Source: Burkholderiales bacterium (GTDB lineage Bacteria > Pseudomonadota > Gammaproteobacteria > Burkholderiales > Burkholderiaceae_C). Taken from it: a DNA stretch of 64,000 bases. The notes below the pieces were generated by a model. That model saw only the letters and a program-made list of their open reading frames with translations, was not told where the DNA came from and made no database searches. The stretch is taken from positions 62,001 to 126,000 of the forward strand of contig JAFKGD010000005.1 in the NCBI GenBank assembly GCA_017307855.1. Reading direction: 5' to 3'. The translations under genes and the position numbers were made by a program. Position 1 is the first letter of the stretch. The number at the start of each line of letters is the position of its first letter. This document shows positions 57,562 to 64,000 of the stretch, piece by piece.

Positions 57562-59102
57562 TTCACCCCCAGGCTTCGCGCTGCGCACTGGCGCTCCGCG
57601 GCATCCGCAAGAGCTTCGACGGCTTCCTGGCCCTGCAGGACGCGCATTTCACCGCGCGCTGGGGCGAGGTGCACGCGCTGCTGGGCGAGAACGGCGCGGG
57701 CAAGTCGTCGCTGATGAACATCGCCGCCGGGCTGTACGCGCCCGAGGCGGGCGAGTTGCTGGTGGACGACAACGCCGTGCGGCTTGCGGGCCCGAAGGAT
57801 GCGGCACGGCACCGCATCGGCATGGTTCACCAGCATTTCAAGCTGGTGCGGCCGTTCACCGCCGCGCAGAACATCCTGCTGGGCCTGCCGGCGCCCGAAG
57901 GCGGCGCGGGCTACGGTGCGCGCCTGGCCGAGGTGGAGGAGCGCATGCGCGCACAGGCGGCCGACCTCGGCTTCGCCATCGATCCGCGCCAGCGCATCGA
58001 CCAGATGTCGATCGCCGAACAGCAGCGGGTGGAAATCCTCAAGGTGCTGCTGGCCGGGGCGCGCATCCTCATCCTCGACGAGCCCACCGCCGTGCTGACC
58101 GACGTGGAAGCCGAGCGCCTGCTCGCCACGGTGCATGGCCTGGCGCGTCGCGGCAGCGCCGTGGTGCTGGTCACGCACAAGATGGCCGACGTGAAGACCT
58201 GGGCCGATCAGGTGACGGTGATGCGCGGTGGCCGCACGGTGGCCACGGTCGACCCGAAGGCCACGCCCGTGGCCGAGCTGGTGCGCCTGACCGTGGGCGA
58301 AGCCGTGCCGGCGCGCGTGCGCACGGGCGGCTCGCGCGGCGCGCCGCACCTGGTGGTGAAGAACCTCTCGCGGCGCGCTGCCGATGGCCGTGCCATGCTG
58401 GAGGGCATCGCGCTCACCGTGCACGCGGGCGAGATCTACGGCATCGCAGGCGTGGGCGGCAACGGCCAGGGCGAACTGGCAGCCGCCATCCTCGGCCTGC
58501 CCGGTGACAACCCCAGGAGCGGCAGCGGCACCATCGAGCTGGCCGGCACGGGCGAGGTGCAGCGGCTCTCGCCCGCGCGGCGACGTGCGCTGCAGGTGGC
58601 CGCGATCCCGGCCGACCGCTACACGTTCGCGCTGGCCGGTGGCCTGTCGGTCGCCGAGAACTTCGGCATCGGCCAGGTGCACACCGGCCGCTATGGCCCG
58701 CTGGCCTGGCTGGCGCGCCGCCGCATGGAATCCGATGCCCGCGAAGCCGTGGCGGCCTTCGACGTGCAGGGCGTGCGTTCGCCCACGCAGAAGGCCGCGC
58801 TGCTCTCGGGCGGCAACGCGCAGAAGCTGGTGATCGCGCGCGAGTTCAGCAAGTCGCCGCGCCTGGTGGTGGTGCACAGCCCCAGCCGAGGCCTGGACGT
58901 GCGCGCCAGCGCCGAAGTGCATGCCCGCCTGCTGGCTGCGCGCGACGCGGGCGCGGCGGTGCTGCTGATCAGCGAAGACCTCGACGAAGTGCTGCAGCTG
59001 GCCGACCGCATCGGCGTGATGAACCGCGGCCGCCTGGTGGCCGAGTTCGGGCAGCCCGCCGATCGCCAGGCCATCGGCGAGGCCATGGTCGGACATGACT
59101 GA
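57558..59102 (+). CDS. ABC transporter ATP-binding protein (double NBD, BMP/nucleoside type)
   Basis: This 514-residue protein has two fused nucleotide-binding domains, as in YufO/NupO and sugar-type importers. Domain 1 has Walker A GENGAGKSS (43-51) and LILDEPTAVLT. Domain 2 has a degenerate Walker A (GVGGNGQGE), signature LSGGNAQK, and HSPSRGLD in place of DEPTRGLD. That asymmetry is normal for this subfamily, with one active site. It energises import through the two downstream permeases. Confidence 0.93.
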   Translation: MIHPQASRCALALRGIRKSFDGFLALQDAHFTARWGEVHALLGENGAGKSSLMNIAAGLYAPEAGELLVDDNAVRLAGPKDAARHRIGMVHQHFKLVRPFTAAQNILLGLPAPEGGAGYGARLAEVEERMRAQAADLGFAIDPRQRIDQMSIAEQQRVEILKVLLAGARILILDEPTAVLTDVEAERLLATVHGLARRGSAVVLVTHKMADVKTWADQVTVMRGGRTVATVDPKATPVAELVRLTVGEAVPARVRTGGSRGAPHLVVKNLSRRAADGRAMLEGIALTVHAGEIYGIAGVGGNGQGELAAAILGLPGDNPRSGSGTIELAGTGEVQRLSPARRRALQVAAIPADRYTFALAGGLSVAENFGIGQVHTGRYGPLAWLARRRMESDAREAVAAFDVQGVRSPTQKAALLSGGNAQKLVIAREFSKSPRLVVVHSPSRGLDVRASAEVHARLLAARDAGAAVLLISEDLDEVLQLADRIGVMNRGRLVAEFGQPADRQAIGEAMVGHD

Positions 59103-59105
59103 GCT

Positions 59106-59187
59106 CCCCCCCGTTTCTTGCTCGCTTCGTGCAGCCGAGTCCCCCCCTCGAGGGCGCGCACCCGATGGCCCGGCGAAGCCGGTTCCA
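59106..59187 (-). repeat. interspersed intergenic repeat, copy B (inside the ABC operon)
   Basis: Read on the minus strand, it starts TGGAACCGGCTTCGCCGGGCCA, identical over 22 bases to copy A at 31395. It then has the Cs-and-Gs hairpin and a CACGAAG...GCAAG block. It lies in the 145-base gap between the ATPase and permease genes. The gap also contains an in-frame extension of the permease frame, which is rejected as coding. Confidence 0.65.
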
Positions 59188-59247
59188 TGGGTGCCCGCGA
59201 ACCGGCACCACCGCACCGCCCGAAGCGTGACTTCGCCCCGCACTTCC

Positions 59248-60345
59248 ATGTCCATCTCTTCACCCACCATCCAAACCGCGCACGTGCCGCTGCTCTCGCG
59301 CCGCTACACGCTGGAAATCCGCCAGCAGATGGCCTGGCACTGGCAGGCGGTGGTGCTGGCGCTGGCCGTCGCGGCCGGGCTGCTGGTGTCGGGCACGATC
59401 CTGGTGGCAGCTGGCGTGCCGGCCGGCGAGCTGTTCAACGAGTTCGTGGTGGCCACGCTGTTCGACGCGCAGAGCCTGCAGGCCGTGCTGTTCCAGGCGG
59501 CGCCGATGATCCTTGTGGGCCTGGCGGCTTGTATCGCCTTCCGCGCGCGTTTCTGGAATCTGGGGCTCGAAGGCCAGATGATCTGGGGCGCCGTCGGCGC
59601 CACGGCGGTGTCGATTTTCGGCATCGGGCCCGAAGGCTCGCGGCTGGTGCTGATGTTCTGCGCCGCCGCGCTGGGCGGGCTGCTGTGGGCGCTGGCCCCG
59701 GCGCTGCTCAAGCTCAGGCTGGGCGTGAACGAGATCATCTCCAGCCTGATGCTGAACTACGTGGCGGCCAACTTCCTGCTGCATCTGGTCTACGGTGCCT
59801 GGAAGGATCCGAAGGATTCGTTCCCTTACTCGCCGCAGTTCCGCAGTTTCGAGCGGCTGCCTGAATTCCTCGGCCCCTCGGGCGCGGCCGTGACACTGGC
59901 GCTGGTGGCGATGCTGGCCGCCTGGTGGTTCGTGCGGGCCAGCCGCGCGGGCCTGTACCTGCGCTTCGTCGACGCCAACCCGCGCGTGGCCGGCGCGCAG
60001 GGCGTGCCGGTGCAGGCCATGATCCTGGGCGCGGTGCTGGTCTCGGGTGCGATGGCCGGCGTGGGTGGCTTCCTGGTGGCGGCCGGACAGGAGGGGCGGC
60101 TCACACAGGCTTTCTACCAGGGCTACGGCTTCTCGGGGATCCTCATCGCCTTCCTCGCGCGCAACCATCCGGTGGCAGCAACCGTGGTGGCGCTGCTGGT
60201 GGCGCAGCTGTTCGTGGCGGGCCGCAGCCTGCAGGTGTTCTATCAGGTGCCGTTCGCGATGACGCAACTGATCCAGGCCATCGTCGTGATCGCCGTGGCC
60301 TCGTCGGATTTCTTCATCCGCCACCGCCTTCGCCGAAGCGCCTGA
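59248..60345 (+). CDS. ABC transporter permease 1 (BMP/nucleoside type)
   Basis: This 365-residue inner-membrane permease of the BPD_transp_2 (branched-chain/ribose/nucleoside) family has about nine hydrophobic segments. The typical motif FRARFWNLGLEGQMIWGA is followed by NEIISSLMLNYVAANF. The ATG at 59248 (MSISSPTIQ) is chosen because the longer frame would run through the intergenic repeat. It pairs with permease 2, which starts 10 bases after its stop. Confidence 0.92.
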   Translation: MSISSPTIQTAHVPLLSRRYTLEIRQQMAWHWQAVVLALAVAAGLLVSGTILVAAGVPAGELFNEFVVATLFDAQSLQAVLFQAAPMILVGLAACIAFRARFWNLGLEGQMIWGAVGATAVSIFGIGPEGSRLVLMFCAAALGGLLWALAPALLKLRLGVNEIISSLMLNYVAANFLLHLVYGAWKDPKDSFPYSPQFRSFERLPEFLGPSGAAVTLALVAMLAAWWFVRASRAGLYLRFVDANPRVAGAQGVPVQAMILGAVLVSGAMAGVGGFLVAAGQEGRLTQAFYQGYGFSGILIAFLARNHPVAATVVALLVAQLFVAGRSLQVFYQVPFAMTQLIQAIVVIAVASSDFFIRHRLRRSA

Positions 60346-60355
60346 GGAGCACGCC

Positions 60356-61285
60356 ATGGACCTGATCGGCCACTGGATCGCGAGCATCCCCGATTTCGCC
60401 GTGCCCTATGCACTGGCGGCGCTGGGACTCATCATCGCCGAGCGCGCGGGCGTGCTCTCGCTGGGCGCGGAGGGACTGATGCTGGTGGGCGCGCTCACGG
60501 CCATCGGCACGCAACTGGCCGTCGGTGCCACCGGCATCTCGCTGTTTGCCGCGATGCTGGCCGCCAGCGCGGTGTCGGTGCTGTTCGCGGTCATGGTGGT
60601 GTGGCTGCGCATCAACCAGGTGATCGCGGGGCTGGCGCTGGTGTTCTTCTGCCAGGGGCTCACCAGCCTGCTGGGCACGCTATTCGAGTGGACCAACCAG
60701 CCGGTCGTCTCGATGGGCGCGGTGGCGCTCGGGCCGCTGGCGCAGATTCCGGTGATCGGCGGCCTGTTCCGCCAGAACCCGGTGGCATACCTGATGCCGT
60801 TCATTTTCCTGGCCGTGGTGTGGTTCCTGCTGCGCACCACGCCCGGCCTCAAGCTGCGCGCCGTGGGCGAGAACCCGCAGGCCGCCGACGCGGCGGGCAT
60901 CAGCGTGTCGGGCTGGCGCTTCGCGGCCATCGTCGGGGGCGCGGCGCTGGTGGGGCTGGCGGGTGCGTACATCTCGCTGCTGTCCACCAAGCTCTGGATC
61001 GCGGGCATGACCGGCGGGCGTGGCTGGATCGCTGTGGGTTTGGTGATCTTCGCGCGCTGGTCGCCCTGGAAGGCGCTGGCCGGTGCGCTGCTGTTCGGCT
61101 GCATCGAGGCGCTGATACCGCAACTGGCCGCCGCCGGCGTTCAGCTTCCGCAGTACTTCGTGCTGATGACGCCCTATGTCGTGACGCTGGCCGTGATGGT
61201 CTGGGTGGCGCTGGGCCGCGATCGCCAGGCCGATGCGCAGCCGGGCGCGCTCGGCGAGCCCTACGTGCGCGAAGAGCGCCGATAG
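60356..61285 (+). CDS. ABC transporter permease 2 (BMP/nucleoside type)
   Basis: This 309-residue second permease of the same family has eight or nine helices. Motifs are ERAGVLSLGAEGLMLVGAL (equivalent of the cytoplasmic NLGLEG motif), INQVIAGLALVFFCQGL and RGWIAVGLVIFARWSPWKAL. It completes a heterodimeric channel with permease 1. It is followed after 19 bases by the broken isochorismatase-fold gene. Confidence 0.92.
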   Translation: MDLIGHWIASIPDFAVPYALAALGLIIAERAGVLSLGAEGLMLVGALTAIGTQLAVGATGISLFAAMLAASAVSVLFAVMVVWLRINQVIAGLALVFFCQGLTSLLGTLFEWTNQPVVSMGAVALGPLAQIPVIGGLFRQNPVAYLMPFIFLAVVWFLLRTTPGLKLRAVGENPQAADAAGISVSGWRFAAIVGGAALVGLAGAYISLLSTKLWIAGMTGGRGWIAVGLVIFARWSPWKALAGALLFGCIEALIPQLAAAGVQLPQYFVLMTPYVVTLAVMVWVALGRDRQADAQPGALGEPYVREERR

Positions 61286-61304
61286 CCACGGAGCATCCGA
61301 ACCC

Positions 61305-61996
61305 ATGAAATCCTACGTCTACGGCCAGCCGCGCGAGCTGGGCGACGCCTTCGCCGACTATGTCGATCCCGCCACCACGGCCGTGATATCTATCGACATG
61401 CACCGCGGCACCTGGAAGACAGCCCCGACTGCCCCTGCCCGGCGCCGCGCGCCCGCGACGTGGTGGCGCCCATCGACGCCTTCCATGACGAGGCGAGGGC
61501 CGCGGGCGTGCGCATCGTGCATGTGAAGTCGGTGCTGCGCCCCGGCGGCGTGGACGACCTGGCGGGCATCCCGGCGGCTTGGCGGCGTACCTTCCCGCTG
61601 CACATGGGCGACATCCCCAACCACGCCGAGCATGCGATCGAGGGCAGCCGCTGGACCGAATGGGTCACACGCGTGGAGCCGGGCGACATGCGCGTGGAAA
61701 ACAAGCGGCGCCTCTCGGCCTTCTACCCCACCGATCTCGATTTCCTGCTGCGCAACCAGCGCATCCAGACCGTGGTGCTCGACGGCGGGTTCACCGATTG
61801 CTGCGTGCTCAACACGGCCTTCGACGCCAACAACCACAACTACCGCGTGATCGTGCTGCGCGATCTGGTACGTGGCACCGACGACCACCTGGAGGCGGCT
61901 GCGCTGGCCATGGTGTCGCTCCACCTCGGCCTGGTGATGGACTCCGCCGAGCTGCTCCTTGCGTGGAAAACCTCACGCAAAGGCCGCCCGATCTGA
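61305..61996 (+). pseudogene. isochorismatase-family cysteine hydrolase, frameshifted
   Basis: The N-terminal part (MKSYVYGQPRELG...AVISIDMHRG, with the triad Asp) is in one frame. The rest, with Lys in VHVKSVLRP and Cys in GGFTDCCVLN, is in the -1 frame. The shift maps to about 61408-61410: GGCACC where restoring one C (GGCCACC) would give HRG-HLEDSP and an uninterrupted protein of about 230 residues. All three triad residues then survive. Either a recent one-base deletion or a sequencing error explains it. The fold is that of RutB, so this hydrolase probably acted on an amide or ureido intermediate of the operon's substrate. Confidence 0.82.
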
Positions 61997-62082
61997 TGCG
62001 GGTAGGCGCCGGCCTACAGGGCGGCAACGGACGGACCGCTATAGTCCGCGCCATAAAGCCACATCTGCGCTGGGGGATAGCC

Positions 62083-62595
62083 ATGGGACATCGAGGGGCG
62101 CTACACGCTGCTTCATTCATTCGCGCCGGCGCCGCCGCAGGCGCCTTGCTGCTGACCAGCGCCGGTGCATTCGCACAGACACCGCCGCCCACAACCGAGC
62201 TCGACGTGCCGGCCGCCGGCACACTCAAGATCGTCGACGGAGATGTTCGCGTGGTGGGCACCGACTACGAAGAGCGCCGCGTCAAGCCCGGCGACCGCAT
62301 CGCCTCCACCGAGCGCCTGGTCACGGGCCGGGAAAGCGCTGCCAGCGTGGTGCTGCGCGACGGCACGGTGATGGCGCTGGGCCCGCGCACCAACCTTGAC
62401 CTCAGCCGCTTCAACTACAACGCCACGACACAGGAAGGCAGCCTGGCCGTGCGCCTGGTGCGCGGGTCCATGCGCATGATCACCGGCCTGATCGGCCGTT
62501 CCAATCCTGACGCAGTGACCGTTGCGACACGCACCGCCACCGTCGGCATCCGCGGCACCGACTTCATCGTTACCGTCGACGAGGCCAACCCGTGA
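62083..62595 (+). CDS. FecR-domain exported protein
   Basis: This 170-residue protein has a signal peptide (ending GAFAQ) and a FecR-type beta-rich domain. Landmarks are LKIVDGDVRVVG, VKPGDRIASTERLVTG, VVLRDGTVMALGPRTNLDL and the closing RTATVGIRGTDFIVTV. This standalone FecR type is not an anti-sigma partner. It is usually found with OmpA-like or CHASE2 proteins. Its stop overlaps the GTG of the OmpA gene. Confidence 0.87.
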   Translation: MGHRGALHAASFIRAGAAAGALLLTSAGAFAQTPPPTTELDVPAAGTLKIVDGDVRVVGTDYEERRVKPGDRIASTERLVTGRESAASVVLRDGTVMALGPRTNLDLSRFNYNATTQEGSLAVRLVRGSMRMITGLIGRSNPDAVTVATRTATVGIRGTDFIVTVDEANP

Positions 62596-63224
62596 GCGGC
62601 GGCCGGATGTCCGCCCTGCTGCGTTGCGCGGCACTGGTCATCGCCGTGGCACTGGCCGGCTGCGCGGCACCGCCGCCCAAGCCGCCATCGACACAGGTGG
62701 TGCTGCTGCCGCAGGCCGACGGCAAACCGTCGGCCGTGACTGTGACCACACCAGGCGGCACCAGCATGCTGTCGGCACCGTACCAGCGCGCCAGCGTTCG
62801 TGAGGGAGAAGCCGCGGCACCTTCGGTGGATGCCGTGAGCGCCGCGCAGATGCAGGCCGACCATGCGCAACTGCTGCAAGCCACGCCGGCGCCCGCCCGC
62901 TCGTACACCATCTACTTCCAGACCGGCGGCACCCTGCTCAATCCCGAGTCGCGCTCGGTCATGGCCCAGGTACTCGACGAGGCGCCGCGCCGCCCGGGCG
63001 CCGAGCTGCTCATCACCGGACACACCGACACCCAGGGCAGTGTGGCGATCAACGACGCGTTGTCGCTGCGCCGCGCCAACGAGATGCGCGACCTGTTCGT
63101 CCAGCGCGGCTTTCCGGCCAGCCACATCGAAACCGTGGGCCGTGGCAAGCGGCAACTGGCTGTGCCCACGGCCGACAACGTGAACGAGCCGCGCAACCGG
63201 CGGGTCGAGATCACCGTCCGCTAA
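62592..63224 (+). CDS. OmpA-family outer-membrane lipoprotein
   Basis: This 210-residue protein starts with GTG (GTGA overlap with the FecR gene). The lipobox is VALAGC. A Pro/Ser-rich linker leads to a C-terminal OmpA/Pal peptidoglycan-binding domain with the motif ITGHTDTQGSVAINDALSLRRA and the closing NEPRNRRVEI. It anchors the outer membrane or a complex to peptidoglycan. Coupling with FecR suggests a shared envelope function. Confidence 0.9.
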   Translation: MSGGRMSALLRCAALVIAVALAGCAAPPPKPPSTQVVLLPQADGKPSAVTVTTPGGTSMLSAPYQRASVREGEAAAPSVDAVSAAQMQADHAQLLQATPAPARSYTIYFQTGGTLLNPESRSVMAQVLDEAPRRPGAELLITGHTDTQGSVAINDALSLRRANEMRDLFVQRGFPASHIETVGRGKRQLAVPTADNVNEPRNRRVEITVR

Positions 63225-63323
63225 AGGGGCGGCTTCGCATCGGATTGCAGGGGTTCGGATACGTCGGGCGGCGGGGCCAGCATGGCCCTTAGGCTGCAAT
63301 TCATTCCCAACACTGGATGCAGC

Positions 63324-63743
63324 ATGATCGGCCCTATTCCCAACCCCATTTCCATCATCACGGGCATCTTCGACAAGATCCACCCGAAGAACGAAATCAA
63401 CTTCAAGAAGGATTTCAAGGCAATGATCGATTCGCTGGGCGTGGACGAGTCCACGCGCGAACGGATCATGGCCGTGCTCAATTCGGGCAAGGATCAGGAT
63501 CTGAGCAAGAAGCTGATTGATCTCGTCAACGGCGACCTCCTCGACAAGAACGGCGAGCCCATCCAGCTGATGGATGCGAGCGGCGCGCCCATCCAGCTCG
63601 ACCCGGAACTCATCGCCCAGCTGGCCGAGAAGAACGGCGTGCCGCAAACGTCCATCAATACAGGCGATCTGCGGGCGGCCGGAATGCAAGACCCGGGCTT
63701 CGTCGACGAGTCGATGCAGCAGACGGGCTGGCTCGCGGGTTGA
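63324..63743 (+). CDS. hypothetical protein
   Basis: This 139-residue protein runs from ATG 63324 (MIGPIPNPISIITG); an in-frame ATG at 63282 would add 14 residues. The N terminus is mildly hydrophobic. The centre has helices (NFKKDFKAMIDSLG and ERIMAVLNSGKDQDLSKKL), then an acidic strand-like DKNGEPIQLMDASGAPIQL repeat of GxPIQL. Codon use is less GC-rich than its neighbours. No family is recognised. It is convergent with tyrS. Confidence 0.65.
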   Translation: MIGPIPNPISIITGIFDKIHPKNEINFKKDFKAMIDSLGVDESTRERIMAVLNSGKDQDLSKKLIDLVNGDLLDKNGEPIQLMDASGAPIQLDPELIAQLAEKNGVPQTSINTGDLRAAGMQDPGFVDESMQQTGWLAG

Positions 63744-63756
63744 CCCTGTCGCGGGA

Positions 63757-64000
63757 TCAATCCAAGGTCACGCGCGCGAACTTGCGCTTGCCCACCTGCA
63801 GCACGTAAGTGCCTGCACCGAGCTTCAGCCCCTTGTCGCTGACGACCGACGAATCCACACGCACGCCGCCGCCCTCGATCAGGCGGTTGGCCTCGGAGGA
63901 CGAGGGTGCCAGGCCGGCCGCCTTGAGTAGCGCCGCGACGCCCAGCGGCGCGCCCGACAGGGCCACCTCGGGAATGTCGTCGGGCACGCCGCCCTTGCTG
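63757..64000 (-). CDS. tyrS: tyrosyl-tRNA synthetase, C-terminal part (runs off window)
   Basis: The visible residues are the C-terminal S4 RNA-binding domain: VALLKAAGLAPSSSEANRLI, GGGVRVD and the terminal VGKRKFARVTLD, as in long-form bacterial TyrS. The frame is open to the window edge, so the catalytic domain lies beyond 64000. A GTG at 63987 is not the start. S4 domains also occur in other proteins, but this ending is characteristic of TyrS. Confidence 0.85.
   Translation of the reverse strand, partial: SKGGVPDDIPEVALSGAPLGVAALLKAAGLAPSSSEANRLIEGGGVRVDSSVVSDKGLKLGAGTYVLQVGKRKFARVTLD

Noticed and set aside
59103..59247. N-terminal extension of permease 1 back to 59095
   Set aside because: The extension would be encoded by the interspersed repeat and lacks permease-like sequence. 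The ATG at 59248 gives a normal length.
62000..62016. Small inverted repeat GTAGGC/GCCTAC after the broken hydrolase as an operon terminator
   Set aside because: The six-base stem is too short and has no T tract.

Overview
This is a high-GC chromosomal segment of a betaproteobacterium, most likely a Comamonadaceae-like member of the Burkholderiales. The evidence is the gene content and order: ffh next to a CcsA-type membrane protein and pilS-pilR-ampD, nrdA-nrdB followed by an AAKK-rich histone H1-like gene, accBC-prmA, and TrpS with a C-terminal extension. The codon bias is uniformly GC-rich, and short intergenic gaps and ATGA overlaps are common. No prophage, transposase, CRISPR array or rRNA operon was seen. 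Coding is dense on both strands, and most of the window is core genome.

Layout. 1-3.3 kb: end of a von Willebrand factor A protein, tRNA-Met(CAT), infA and a three-gene operon encoding a RES-like protein. 3.3-6.4 kb: a CHASE2 sensor kinase with its OmpR-type regulator. 6.7-16 kb: miaB, then a GlrK/QseG/GlrR-type sigma-54 two-component system, directly followed by opgGH (osmoregulated periplasmic glucan synthesis). 16-27 kb: ffh, a CcsA-like protein, pilSR, ampD and class Ia ribonucleotide reductase with paired NrdR boxes. 27-34 kb: histone H1-like protein, DUF167 protein, PfkB kinase, DUF3426 protein, prmA, accC, accB and a TlpA-type thioredoxin. 34-41.5 kb: mpl, aroG behind a leader-peptide attenuator, an M50 protease, trpS and a convergent two-component pair. 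41.5-47.4 kb: small envelope or stress proteins, an L,D-transpeptidase-like protein, ruvA, phoH-like gene, ybeY, dtd and a cation efflux protein. 47.5-52.5 kb: the Rut pyrimidine-ring-opening cluster (rutABCDF, slyX, rutR). 52.7-62 kb: a second operon with two 2-oxoglutarate/Fe(II)-dioxygenase-like genes, a VOC protein, two paralogous BMP-type binding proteins, one ABC ATPase, two permeases and a frameshifted isochorismatase-fold hydrolase. 62-64 kb: FecR and OmpA proteins, an unknown protein and the 3' end of tyrS.

Most interesting system. Both the rut operon and the dioxygenase/ABC-transporter operon carry a good sigma-54 -24/-12 promoter and a near-consensus RutR operator. The two operons therefore look like one nitrogen-controlled, pyrimidine-responsive regulon. 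rutG (permease) and rutE are absent from this cluster, and the BMP-type ABC transporter may supply uptake. The dioxygenases may convert modified pyrimidines or nucleosides into Rut substrates. The substrate assignment is inference; the regulatory link is read directly from the sequence.

Two other regulatory structures stand out. A 23-residue leader peptide rich in Phe, Tyr and Trp precedes aroG, with mutually exclusive terminator and antiterminator arms. A perfect TGTC-N10-GACA palindrome and a sigma-54 promoter lie between glrR and opgG.
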